Below are positions 1 through 8,698 of a stretch of 17,022 nt of DNA, piece by piece. Below the pieces are notes generated by a model. That model searched no databases. It saw only the letters and a program-made list of their open reading frames with translations, and was not told where the DNA came from. Numbering within the stretch: the stretch's first letter is position 1; each line of letters begins with the position of its first letter. The position numbers were made by a program, and so were the translations under genes. Origin of the DNA: Burkholderiaceae bacterium (GTDB lineage Bacteria > Pseudomonadota > Gammaproteobacteria > Burkholderiales > Burkholderiaceae_C); assembly GCA_031276435.1 (NCBI GenBank), contig JAISNB010000072.1, positions 1 to 17,022 on the forward strand. Reading direction: 5' to 3'.

Positions 1-105
1 GCCAATGGCCAGGCGCACTGGGTGCGCGCGCGCGCCAGCGACGACGCGGCGCTGGCCCGCTGGGGCGACGGCGCAGCCGCTGGCAATGCGGCGACGCGGC
101 GCTGA
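1..105 (+). CDS. Possible 3' end of a gene entering from the left
   Basis: Frame 1 is open from the first base to TGA at 103-105 and gives 34 residues (start ANGQAHWVRARAS, end GNAATRR). Nearly every codon ends in G or C, as in the other genes here, and the intergenic repeat zone starts soon after the stop, which fits the end of a gene. No domain is recognisable and no function is proposed. Other frames, including a minus-strand reading, are also open over this short stretch, so the assignment is weak. Confidence 0.35.
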   Translation, partial: ANGQAHWVRARASDDAALARWGDGAAAGNAATRR

Positions 106-177
106 CATTGAGCCTTGGCGCTGGGACATATATGCGCCCACGCTGCCCGCGCTGGAAGGCAGCGGCAGACAAACCAT

Positions 178-214
178 CGTCATTGCGAGTGCCCGCAGGG
201 CGCGTGGCAATCCA
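178..214 (+). repeat. Dispersed palindromic repeat, family A, copy 1
   Basis: The element begins GTCATTGCGAG and ends GTGGCAATCCATC, with a GC-rich centre. Copies of the same type lie at 2174-2207, 2475-2505 and 4603-4641, all in the opposite orientation. The outer parts (ATTGC...GCAAT) are inverted complements, so the element can fold into a hairpin. This kind of intergenic element is common in many proteobacterial genomes. Its function is unknown. Confidence 0.75.
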
Positions 215-270
215 TCAAATCAACTTTCATTGGTGCGAAGCCCTTACTGCTCGCGCAACCACATGCTTTC

Positions 271-293
271 CTCTCTCCCTTTAAGGGAGAGAG
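271..293. repeat. Perfect inverted repeat, family B, copy 1
   Basis: The arms CTCTCTCCCTT and AAGGGAGAGAG (11 bases each) flank one T. It belongs to a family of pyrimidine/purine palindromes repeated at 342-364, 376-399, 433-456 and 2116-2142. There is no run of T after the stem, so it is not a standard intrinsic terminator. Confidence 0.75.
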
Positions 294-341
294 TGCCCCC
301 GGGCCTCTCTCCATCTCTCCCCCTTTGTTCCCTCTCCCCAA

Positions 342-364
342 CCCTCCCCCCAAAGGGGGGAGGG
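342..364. repeat. Perfect inverted repeat, family B, copy 2
   Basis: The arms CCCTCCCCCC (342-351) and GGGGGGAGGG (355-364) enclose AAA. Same family as the neighbouring palindromes. Confidence 0.75.
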
Positions 365-479
365 TGCAATTTGCTCCCCTCTCCGCTTGCGGAGAGGGGC
401 GGGGGGTGAGGATGGGGAGAGTGCAATATGCTCCCCTCTCCACTTGTGGAGAGGGGTTGGGGGTGAGGATGGGGTGAGA
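365..479. repeat. Two tandem ~57-base units, each with a family B palindrome
   Basis: The unit beginning TGCAAT at 365 is repeated from 422 with few differences. Each carries an 11-base-arm hairpin: CCCCTCTCCGC/GCGGAGAGGGG at 376-399 and CCCCTCTCCAC/GTGGAGAGGGG at 433-456. The second hairpin keeps pairing through a compensatory change (CGC/GCG to CAC/GTG). A similar TGCAA start recurs at 485. The compensatory change suggests that base pairing is maintained or that the arms are copied from each other. Confidence 0.75.
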
Positions 480-904
480 GAGGGTGCAAAAAACAACACA
501 TGCCCGCCAAAATCCGTCAAAAAAGAGAACTATTTCACACTTTCCGCGTTTTTTTCGCTTTCGCGCCGCTCTGCCTATTGCAAAACGCGGGAATGCTGCT
601 AGCATGGCATGCGTGTCTTGGCCCCGCGCTGACGCCACTCATGCCCTTTCGTTGCCCGCTGCTCAACACAGAGTAGCGCGTACAGGACACATGAGGAAGC
701 GGCAAGGTAGGGGCCGAAGGCGCATCTACCGAGAACCTGTTTGCGGTTTTTGTTCCAGTCTCCGGGCAGAGGGCAGGTGTTCTTTTTCCGAGCGTGCTCT
801 GGCTGGCAGCGGTGTTGCAAAGCCAGTCTTGCTCTCGGGCAAGGCACCGGCGCAACGCCAAAAGGCGGCAAGCAGGTTCTTTATCTTGATAGCACTCATT
901 TGAC

Positions 905-909
905 AGGAG
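905..909 (+). promoter_or_regulatory. Ribosome binding site for the ORF that enters the heptamer tract
   Basis: AGGAG lies 9 bases before the ATG at 919. It is the only good Shine-Dalgarno sequence seen upstream of the lectin-like gene, which itself lacks one at its first GTG (1175). This makes 919 the best-supported translation start in the region. Confidence 0.6.
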
Positions 910-918
910 TCAGTTCCA

Positions 919-1104
<186 letters not shown>

Positions 1105-1174
1105 TATTTTTAAAAAATCTGCTGATGGCCAATATATAAGATTTTTTCGTAGGCTGTCCCGCGCTTTACTCACA

Positions 1175-2080
1175 GTGGCCATGGCCTGCGCGGCTTGGAG
1201 CACCCCCGCACACGCGGCCCTCTTTTCCATTGACGAGGCTTTTACAAACTCCACAGCGCCCGACTGGGTTTTGACAGGGGCCGCCAAGTTGACCGCTCCC
1301 AGTATAGATGCTGAAGGCGATGGCTGGCTGCGGCTGACTGAAACAGGCTGGCAAAATGGAATTGCCGTCTACGAGAAGACTTTTTCGTCGGCAGATGGCA
1401 TGCAGATTACCTTTGATTACGTGACTGCAAGTGGAGCGGCCTATGCACTCGCGTTTTTCCTGGTCGATGGAAACGCCAGTGTGGCCATCGGTGCTCCCCC
1501 TGCTGGTCACCCAAGTGACAGGCTTGGATATACAGCAATAACCGATCGCTATGTGGGCATTGCGCTGGACACGCAGGGTGAGTTTGGTTATACGTGCGGT
1601 AATCCAATAAGTTGTAGAAAACCACAGAGCGTGACTGTGCGCGGCGTGGTGCCCCCAAACTCTCCCTTGGCCCCATTGCACTCGGTTGATCTGTCTGATG
1701 TTGCCATGTTTCCAACTTTGTTAGGGAGAGTTGGTCGCAGCAGCCGCACAGATGCGCGTACCGCGCGCATCACCCTTTCACCTGTTTCACCACCTGCCGC
1801 ACCATATCCAACGTTGACGGTGGAAATCGATCCCACTGGCACGGGCCAAGGCTTTGTCACGGTCATCAACGCGCTGGACTTGTCCAGCAATGGCCCGGTG
1901 CCCGCAACGTTCAAGCTGGGCTTTATTGCACAGACGGCTGGCAGCGGGGGAAACTACGAGGTGCGCATCAAGCGCAAAGCCATACCCGTGCCTGCGCTTG
2001 GGCAAGGCACGCTGGGTGTTTTGGTGGTGGTGCTGATGCTTTTGACTGTGCCCGCGCTGCGTCGACGTTTCAGGAATTGA
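1175..2080 (+). CDS. Secreted lectin-like protein with a C-terminal membrane-anchor/sorting tail
   Basis: The product from GTG 1175 is 301 residues and resembles bacterial L-type (legume-like) lectin domains: a beta-rich segment of about residues 15-135 contains WVLTG, DGWLRLTE, ITFDYV, AFFLVDG and YVGIALD. The tail, IPVPALGQGTLG followed by a hydrophobic stretch and RRRFRN, resembles IPTL-CTERM type sorting signals. The N-terminus is odd. At GTG 1175 or ATG 1181 the signal peptide would lack its positive region, yet the same frame upstream encodes RFFRRLSRALLTV, which completes a normal signal peptide ending AHA-A. No ATG, GTG or TTG precedes that part in frame. Only ATA 1136 and CTG 1154 do, and the frame is open back to 947 through the heptamer tract. 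So the start is unresolved: frame-switched fusion to the ATG at 919, a rare start codon, or a lost start. The fold call is by eye. Confidence 0.75.
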   Translation: MAMACAAWSTPAHAALFSIDEAFTNSTAPDWVLTGAAKLTAPSIDAEGDGWLRLTETGWQNGIAVYEKTFSSADGMQITFDYVTASGAAYALAFFLVDGNASVAIGAPPAGHPSDRLGYTAITDRYVGIALDTQGEFGYTCGNPISCRKPQSVTVRGVVPPNSPLAPLHSVDLSDVAMFPTLLGRVGRSSRTDARTARITLSPVSPPAAPYPTLTVEIDPTGTGQGFVTVINALDLSSNGPVPATFKLGFIAQTAGSGGNYEVRIKRKAIPVPALGQGTLGVLVVVLMLLTVPALRRRFRN

Positions 2081-2115
2081 ATGTTTGTGGGGAGTTGGAA
2101 TACTCCCTCACCCTA

Positions 2116-2142
2116 ACCCTCTCCCCCTAAGGGGGCGAGGGT
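2116..2142. repeat. Family B palindrome after the lectin-like gene
   Basis: The arms ACCCTCTCCCCC (2116-2127) and GGGGGCGAGGGT (2131-2142) pair with one mismatch around TAA. It is 35 bases after the stop codon and might end transcription as a strong hairpin, but the following bases (GAAAAATG) are not a T-run on the plus strand. Confidence 0.65.
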
Positions 2143-2173
2143 GAAAAATGCAAATGCGCTCGCATGGAAATAT

Positions 2174-2207
2174 GAATTGCCACACGCCTGCGGTGCTCGC
2201 AATGACA
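2174..2207 (-). repeat. Dispersed palindromic repeat, family A, copy 2
   Basis: On the minus strand it reads TTGTCATTGCGAGCACC...GTGTGGCAATTC, matching the copy at 178-214 in its two outer parts and in spacing. Confidence 0.7.
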
Positions 2208-2474
2208 AGGGCTTGTGCGGGTACATTGCGTACGCTTCTTTGGCAAGGTGGTCGCCAAAAACAATTGGAATTTTTGAGATGGCAATTTTGTTTGTATATT
2301 CAAAGCACGTAAAAATCCATCACCCTGTCTCTCTCTCTTCAAAATTGGGAGAAAGTAAAAACATAAGCACATCGCGCTTGCGCAAAGAGGCGAAGGTAAT
2401 GGATGGATGCACTGTTTGCTTTTCTCTTCAATTTATGGTGGCAGAAGTGCCCTAGCAGGGGTAAGAGGGTGTGT

Positions 2475-2505
2475 GAACTGCCGCGTCGCTCCTCGCAATG
2501 ACGGA
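2475..2505 (-). repeat. Dispersed palindromic repeat, family A, copy 3
   Basis: On the minus strand it reads CGTCATTGCGAGGAGCGACG followed by CGGCAGTTC. It shares the left half closely with the copy at 4603-4641. The right half is more diverged. Confidence 0.65.
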
Positions 2506-2552
2506 TTTTGGAGCGGCCACCTGGTTGTCATCCGTTTCGATGGCCTGTTCAC

Positions 2553-2583
2553 AAAAAAGCCACTCCCCGGAGTGGCCTTTTTT
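2553..2583 (-). terminator. Intrinsic terminator for ppa, possibly bidirectional
   Basis: The stem GCCACTC (2559-2565) and GAGTGGC (2570-2576) is flanked by six A on one side and six T on the other, so it can work in both directions. It lies about 30 bases downstream of the ppa stop codon on the minus strand. Confidence 0.85.
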
Positions 2584-2613
2584 GCATGCGCGCGCAAGCG
2601 CGGGGGGGCAGGT

Positions 2614-3150
2614 TCAGGCCTGCTTTTGGGCGTAATTGGCAATTGCGTCGGCCACTTCCTGGCGCGCGGCCGGTGCGCCTTCCCATCCTTGCACTTTGAC
2701 CCACTTGCCGGGTTCGAGGTCTTTGTAGTGCTCGAAAAAATGCGCAATGGCTTCCAATGTGCCTGGCGGCAGGTCTTCCGGCTTTTCGATCCGAGCGTAG
2801 GCTGGCAGGATTTTCCTGGTTGGCACGGCCAGGACTTTGGCGTCCTGGCCCGCTTCATCCTGCATTTTGAGCATGCCCAGCGCCCGGCATGGCACGACCA
2901 CGCCGGGCACCAGCGGGAACGGCGTGAGCACCAGCACGTCCACCGGGTCGCCGTCGCCCGAGAGGGTTTGCGGCACGTAGCCGTAATTGGCCGGGTAGTG
3001 CATGGCCGTGCTCATGAAGCGATCCACAAACAGCGCGCCGGAGTCTTTGTCCACCTCGTATTTGATGGGATCGGCGTTCATCGGTATCTCGATGACCACA
3101 TTGAATTCGTCCGGGGCCTTGGAGCCGGGTTTGACTTTGTCTAGCGACAT
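2614..3150 (-). CDS. ppa: Inorganic pyrophosphatase (soluble family I)
   Basis: It hydrolyses pyrophosphate to two phosphates in the cytoplasm, pulling biosynthetic reactions forward. The 178 residues match the usual length of bacterial family I enzymes. The signature DGDPVDVLV gives the metal-binding aspartates D66, D68 and D71, and KYE (30-32), HYPANYGYVP (51-60) and KDLEPGKWVKV near the C-terminus are family landmarks. The start has an AGGAAAG ribosome binding site about 10 bases upstream. An intrinsic terminator follows, so the gene is probably a single transcription unit. It is divergent from moaA across 151 bases. Confidence 0.97.
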   Translation of the reverse strand: MSLDKVKPGSKAPDEFNVVIEIPMNADPIKYEVDKDSGALFVDRFMSTAMHYPANYGYVPQTLSGDGDPVDVLVLTPFPLVPGVVVPCRALGMLKMQDEAGQDAKVLAVPTRKILPAYARIEKPEDLPPGTLEAIAHFFEHYKDLEPGKWVKVQGWEGAPAARQEVADAIANYAQKQA

Positions 3151-3287
3151 GGGTTGCGTGCTTTCCTGATGGGTTGCGATCCGGGGGAATCGCGGGTCGC
3201 GTGGATTTTACGTTTGCGCGGGCGCCCGGGCGTTTTGTGGGCGCCGCGTGGCCCACAGCAGCCACCGCCGTGTTGCGCGCGCAGACG

Positions 3288-3293
3288 CATAAT
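3288..3293 (+). promoter_or_regulatory. Possible -10 element for a leaderless moaA transcript
   Basis: CATAAT is 8 bases before the moaA ATG (3302), so transcription would start at or next to the start codon. No Shine-Dalgarno sequence is visible before this ATG. No good -35 box is found at the usual distance, so the call is tentative. Confidence 0.3.
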
Positions 3294-3301
3294 GACTGCC
3301 C

Positions 3302-4462
3302 ATGAACCGGCGCGTGATTGAACTTGTTGACCACCGCACCGCCGCGCTTGATCTGCCGCGCGCAGCAGCGGCGGCGGCACCCGCGCCAGGGCACAGCGGC
3401 GGCAGTGGCACGCGCTTGCGCGACGCGCTGGGCAGACCTTTGCGCGACTTGCGCATCAGCGTGACCGACCGCTGCAATTTTCGCTGTAGCTACTGCATGC
3501 CCAAAGACGTGTTTGGCAACACGCGCCAGTATCTGCCGCACAGCGCCTTGCTCACGTTTGAAGAAATCACGCGGCTGGCGCGGCTGTTCGTGGCACAAGG
3601 CGTAACCAAGCTGCGCATCACCGGCGGCGAGCCGCTGTTGCGGCGCGGCATAGAAATCTTGATTGCCCAGTTGGCGGCGCTGCGCGGCCTGGCGGGCCAG
3701 CCGCTGGACATCAGCCTGACCACCAACGCGGCGCTGCTGGCACGCAAGGCGCAGACGCTCAAAAACGCGGGGCTAAGTCGCGTGACCGTCAGTCTCGACG
3801 GTCTGGACGATGCCGTTTTCCGGCGCATGAACGGCGTGGATTTTCCTGTTGCCCAGGTGCTGGCTGGCATAGAGGCGGCCCGCGCTGCGGGGCTTGATCC
3901 CGTCAAAGTCAACATGGTGGTCCAGCGCGGCGTCAATGAAGACCAGATTTTGCCCATGGCGCGGCACTTTCGCGGCACCGGCGTTACCGTGCGCTTTGTC
4001 GAATTCATGGACGTGGGCAACACCAACGGCTGGCGCATGCGGCAGGTTGTGCCCAGCGCGCGGGTGCTGCGCCTTTTGCAAACCGACGCGCCGCTGACGC
4101 CCCTGCAAGCCAGCGCGCCGGGCGAGACCGCGCGCCGCTGGGGCTGGTGCGGCGCTGGCGGCCAGCATGATGCGGCGCTGGGAGAAATCGGCCTCATCAG
4201 CAGCGTCACCCAGGCGTTTTGCGCCGACTGCACGCGCGCGCGCCTGTCCACCGACGGCAAGCTTTTTCTTTGCCTGTTTGCCAGCCAAGGCTACGATCTG
4301 CGCGAGCGCCAGCACGCGGGTGCCAGCGATGCCGAACTGCTGGCCGCCCTTGCCGCCGTCTGGCAAAGCCGCGCTGACCGCTACAGCCAACTGCGCGCCA
4401 GCCTGCCGGGCGCTGCCCGGCAAAAGCGCCCGCACGTGGAAATGAGCTACATCGGCGGCTGA
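3302..4462 (+). CDS. moaA: GTP 3',8-cyclase MoaA, molybdenum cofactor biosynthesis
   Basis: This radical-SAM enzyme converts GTP to 3',8-cyclo-7,8-dihydro-GTP, the first step of molybdopterin synthesis (with MoaC). The 386 residues carry both iron-sulfur clusters: CNFRCSYC (C58, C62, C65) binds the SAM cluster, and C307, C310 (CADC) and C324 bind the substrate-side cluster. RITGGEPLLR (105-114) is the SAM-binding motif, and the protein ends in the conserved Gly-Gly. Residues 1-45 are a poorly conserved Ala-rich extension, and the conserved part starts at RPLRDLRISVTDRCNF. No other moa gene is visible nearby. It converges on lpdA. Confidence 0.96.
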   Translation: MNRRVIELVDHRTAALDLPRAAAAAAPAPGHSGGSGTRLRDALGRPLRDLRISVTDRCNFRCSYCMPKDVFGNTRQYLPHSALLTFEEITRLARLFVAQGVTKLRITGGEPLLRRGIEILIAQLAALRGLAGQPLDISLTTNAALLARKAQTLKNAGLSRVTVSLDGLDDAVFRRMNGVDFPVAQVLAGIEAARAAGLDPVKVNMVVQRGVNEDQILPMARHFRGTGVTVRFVEFMDVGNTNGWRMRQVVPSARVLRLLQTDAPLTPLQASAPGETARRWGWCGAGGQHDAALGEIGLISSVTQAFCADCTRARLSTDGKLFLCLFASQGYDLRERQHAGASDAELLAALAAVWQSRADRYSQLRASLPGAARQKRPHVEMSYIGG

Positions 4463-4470
4463 CCGACCCT

Positions 4471-4545
4471 GTATCGTTCCCCCTGCCAGCCAGGGCAGTC
4501 AAACAGCAGCAATCTGACCGTTTTGGGGCAGCAGGGGGAAGATAC
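4471..4545. repeat. Imperfect inverted repeat between moaA and lpdA
   Basis: GTATCGTTCCCCCTGC (4471-4486) and GCAGGGGGAAGATAC (4531-4545) are complementary apart from one extra base. The roughly 44-base interior is not itself symmetric. It sits just after the moaA stop in a convergent spacer and could be a long hairpin slowing transcription from both sides, or the ends of a small mobile repeat. Confidence 0.5.
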
Positions 4546-4602
4546 AAGGAAGGGGCGCTTTTGCACCACAAACGGGGGAGAGAAAGGCAACAGGCAGTGG
4601 AG

Positions 4603-4641
4603 CGGATGGATTGCCACATCGCCTCGCTCCTCGCAATGACG
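4603..4641 (-). repeat. Dispersed palindromic repeat, family A, copy 4
   Basis: The minus strand reads CGTCATTGCGAGGAGCGAGG followed by CGATGTGGCAATCCATCCG. This is the most complete copy of the family in the window, in the spacer downstream of both moaA and lpdA. Confidence 0.75.
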
Positions 4642-4724
4642 AACAGGGTTTCCTGAAGATTGCCGACACGCCCGCTTTGTTGGCGCGCGGCGCGGTGGTG
4701 CGGTTTTTTGGAAAAAAGCAGCGC

Positions 4725-6545
<1,821 letters not shown>

Positions 6546-6560
6546 GTGATAATTCCTTGT

Positions 6561-7355
6561 CTACTTAGAAGCTGTCTCTTGTGCAGCAGCGGAAGCGAAA
6601 TATTTTTTTGCCTTTTCCCCCAACTCAACCATGTGTGTACTGTTTACCTGTTTGATCGTAAGTAAACTGCTGGTTTTCAGCATATTCAGCAGGCTGGCGT
6701 GTCCATATTTCTTAGGTGAGAACCCGGAGTCAATGCGTTTGAGATATTGTCCCAACGTGCCGAGGTTGACGGCCCCTTCCGATGCAGGGTCGCTAACAAG
6801 CTGCCATATGGCCTCTATGACGATATGGGGAGGTGTTTTTGCGCCTTTGGCGGAAGCCGTGGTGGATTTTCCGGTTGTTTTTTCCTGTGGTTCGGTGCTT
6901 TCCTTTGGCGACACCTCGGTTTCCGGCTTCCACTCGAAAAACTGGTCACATGCGTTGCGCAAGGCGTTCGATGTCTTGTCTTCTCCGATAATGTAAACCA
7001 TTGCGCCGCGTTCGCGCAGCTTGCGGCAAAGGTAGGTGAAATCGGAGTCGCTTGTTACCAGGCAAAAAGAATCGACCCGCTCGTCAAACAAGATTTCCTG
7101 CGCGTCGAGCGCCATGGCAATATCAGAAGTATTCTTGCCAGGGGCGTACTGGTAGTGCAGGCTTGGACTGAAAGCTTGGCGAACCATCGCTTCCCGCCAT
7201 TTTGCGGACAGTGTGCCCAGGTTGCCATAGCCGCGCCGCACTACGATGCGTCCGAATTGGGCGGCAATTCGCAAAGCGTATTCCAGAATTTCTGGCGGCA
7301 CATTGTCGCAATCAATCAGAACCGCCGCACGCGTTTCTTCCATGGTATTTTTCAT
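6561..7355 (-). CDS. NYN-domain (PIN-like) predicted RNase with C-terminal OST-HTH/LOTUS-like domain
   Basis: The 264-residue protein starts with an NYN domain (about 9-145): LIDCDNVPP (D15, D17), GKNTSDIAMALD (D78, D84) and LVTSDSDFTYL (D103, D105) supply the acidic residues expected at a metal-dependent nuclease site. A Lys/Ser/Thr/Glu-rich linker (about 146-178) leads to a winged-helix-like C-terminal part (about 180-250, with GAVNLGTLGQYLKRIDSGFSP and a GHASLLNML helix) like OST-HTH/LOTUS domains, which bind RNA. Family members are related to LabA/DUF88. The gene begins 5 bases after the aceF stop and ends 15 bases before lpdA, so it is almost certainly cotranscribed with PDH genes. Base use is unlike its neighbours: 6601-6660 has 23 G/C of 60, against 45 of 60 at 5401-5460 in lpdA, suggesting acquisition. 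ATG 7355 is the first start and M5 is an alternative. The RNA target is unknown. Confidence 0.88.
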   Translation of the reverse strand: MKNTMEETRAAVLIDCDNVPPEILEYALRIAAQFGRIVVRRGYGNLGTLSAKWREAMVRQAFSPSLHYQYAPGKNTSDIAMALDAQEILFDERVDSFCLVTSDSDFTYLCRKLRERGAMVYIIGEDKTSNALRNACDQFFEWKPETEVSPKESTEPQEKTTGKSTTASAKGAKTPPHIVIEAIWQLVSDPASEGAVNLGTLGQYLKRIDSGFSPKKYGHASLLNMLKTSSLLTIKQVNSTHMVELGEKAKKYFASAAAQETASK

Positions 7356-7360
7356 ATTTT

Positions 7361-8683
7361 CTACAGCGTCACGCGGCGAAAATCCGCCAGCAGTTGCGCC
7401 AGATAAACATTAAAACGGGTCGCCAGCGCCCCGTCGATGACGCGATGGTCGGCGGTGAGCGACAAGGGCAGGAGCAGGCGCGGCGCAAAGGTTTTGCCGT
7501 CCCACACAGGTTTGATGGCCGATTTGTTGACGCCAAGGATGGCGACTTCCGGCGCGTTGACGATGGGCGAAAACCCCGTGCCGCCGATGCCGCCCAGGCT
7601 GGAGATGGTAAACCCCGCGCCCTGCATGTCAGCAGGTTTCAATGTGCCTTCCCGCGCCGCCCGCGCCAGATCGCCGCTTTCCCGCGCGATGTCGTAGACG
7701 GATTTCTGGTCGGCGTTCTTGATGACCGGCACGACCAGGCCATTGGGCGTGTCGGCGGCGAAAGCGATGTGGACATATTTTTTCAGGATGAGCGTGTCGC
7801 CTTCCAGGGAACTGTTGAAGACGGGGAATTTTTGCAACGCCTTGACCACAGCCTTGACGAGAAAGGCCAGAAGCGTGAGTTTGATGCCGTCGCCGCCTTT
7901 TGCGCTTTCCTGGTTCAACTGGACGCGAAAGGCTTCCAGGTCGGTGATGTCGGCGTCCTCGTGGTAGGTGACGGCGGGAACCATGACCCAGTTGCGCGCC
8001 AGATTGGCGCCACTGATTTTCTGGATGCGCGACAGCGGCGCGGTTTGCACGGGGCCGAATTTGGCAAAGTCCACTTTTGGCCAGGGCAGCAGATTGAGTC
8101 CAATGCCGCCGCTGCCACCGCTTTGGGCCGCCGCCTGCGTTTGCACGGCGCCGCTCATCACGGCCCGGGTGAAGTTGCGCACGTCTTCGGGCGTGATGCG
8201 GCCCTTGGGGCCGGTGCCCTTGACTTCGGCCAGCGGCACGCCCAATTCGCGCGCGAATTTGCGCACAGAGGGGCTGGCGTGCGGCAGGTTGCCCGCCGTG
8301 GGCGCTTGCGCCGGGGCAAGATCGCGCGCGGGCGTGGTGGCCGCCGCCAGCGGCGCGGCTGGTTCTGGTTGCGCGTCGTCTGGCGCGGCAGCGCTGGCAA
8401 CGGGAGCAGCCGCAGCAGGCGCTGCCGTCAGTGTCGCGCTGGCGCCAGGCTCCAGCAGCAAAATGGTCGAGCCTTCGCTGACTTTGTCGCCCAGCCTGAC
8501 TTTCATTTCCTTGACCACGCCCGCGGCGCTGGCCGGTATTTCCATGGACGCCTTGTCCGATTCCACCGTGATGAGCGATTGCTCGGCCCGTACCACATCG
8601 CCCGGCTTGACCATGATTTCGATGACGGCAACGTCCTTGAAGTCGCCGATGTCGGGCACCTTGATTTCTGTCAGTGTGGTCAT
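7361..8683 (-). CDS. aceF: Pyruvate dehydrogenase E2, dihydrolipoyllysine acetyltransferase
   Basis: It forms the core of the pyruvate dehydrogenase complex and transfers acetyl groups from lipoamide to CoA. The 440 residues contain one lipoyl domain (about 4-78, K44), an Ala/Pro-rich swinging linker (79-132), a peripheral-subunit-binding domain (about 134-171, with SPSVRKFARELGVPL and GTGPKGRIT) and the catalytic domain (about 200-440) ending in DHRVIDG with H413 and D417. E. coli AceF has three lipoyl domains and this one has one, but a further lipoyl domain sits on E3. An AGGGAG ribosome binding site directly follows the aceE stop, 15 bases from the start, implying translational coupling. 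Confidence 0.97.
   Translation of the reverse strand: MTTLTEIKVPDIGDFKDVAVIEIMVKPGDVVRAEQSLITVESDKASMEIPASAAGVVKEMKVRLGDKVSEGSTILLLEPGASATLTAAPAAAAPVASAAAPDDAQPEPAAPLAAATTPARDLAPAQAPTAGNLPHASPSVRKFARELGVPLAEVKGTGPKGRITPEDVRNFTRAVMSGAVQTQAAAQSGGSGGIGLNLLPWPKVDFAKFGPVQTAPLSRIQKISGANLARNWVMVPAVTYHEDADITDLEAFRVQLNQESAKGGDGIKLTLLAFLVKAVVKALQKFPVFNSSLEGDTLILKKYVHIAFAADTPNGLVVPVIKNADQKSVYDIARESGDLARAAREGTLKPADMQGAGFTISSLGGIGGTGFSPIVNAPEVAILGVNKSAIKPVWDGKTFAPRLLLPLSLTADHRVIDGALATRFNVYLAQLLADFRRVTL
8454..8670 (-). repeat. Lipoyl-domain direct repeat, aceF copy
   Basis: This is the partner of the segment at 6316-6532, in the same orientation and offset by 2138 bases. The identity extends over silent third positions, which points to recent duplication or gene conversion and not only to selection on the protein. 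Confidence 0.9.
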
Positions 8684-8698
8684 GTTTGCGCACTCCCT

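Larger units (their letters stand above)
106..918. other. Gene-poor spacer with palindromic repeats
   Basis: No convincing gene is visible. Positions 178-480 are filled with short repeat elements, listed separately. From 484 to 918 several frames stay open because of base composition, but none has a ribosome binding site with a recognisable product, and the proteins are Arg/Ser/Pro-rich with no domain. A TTGACA hexamer at 900-905 lies just before the ribosome binding site at 905-909. It is too close to the start codon at 919 to be the -35 box for that ORF. Confidence 0.6.
2081..2613. other. Spacer with repeats and a terminator, no gene
   Basis: This separates the lectin-like gene from ppa (minus strand). 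It holds a family B palindrome, two family A repeats and the ppa terminator. A run at 2325-2355 (TCTCTCTCTTC...GGGAGAAAG) looks like a decayed family B copy. Open frames here are short, lack ribosome binding sites and translate the repeats. I see nothing else in it. Confidence 0.6.

Noticed and set aside
178..480. Insertion sequence remnant
   Set aside because: There are no transposase fragments and no target duplication. The elements are short palindromes of repeat families.
484..903. 139-codon plus-strand ORF in the left spacer
   Set aside because: The product has no domain, there is no convincing ribosome binding site, and overlapping frames are equally open.
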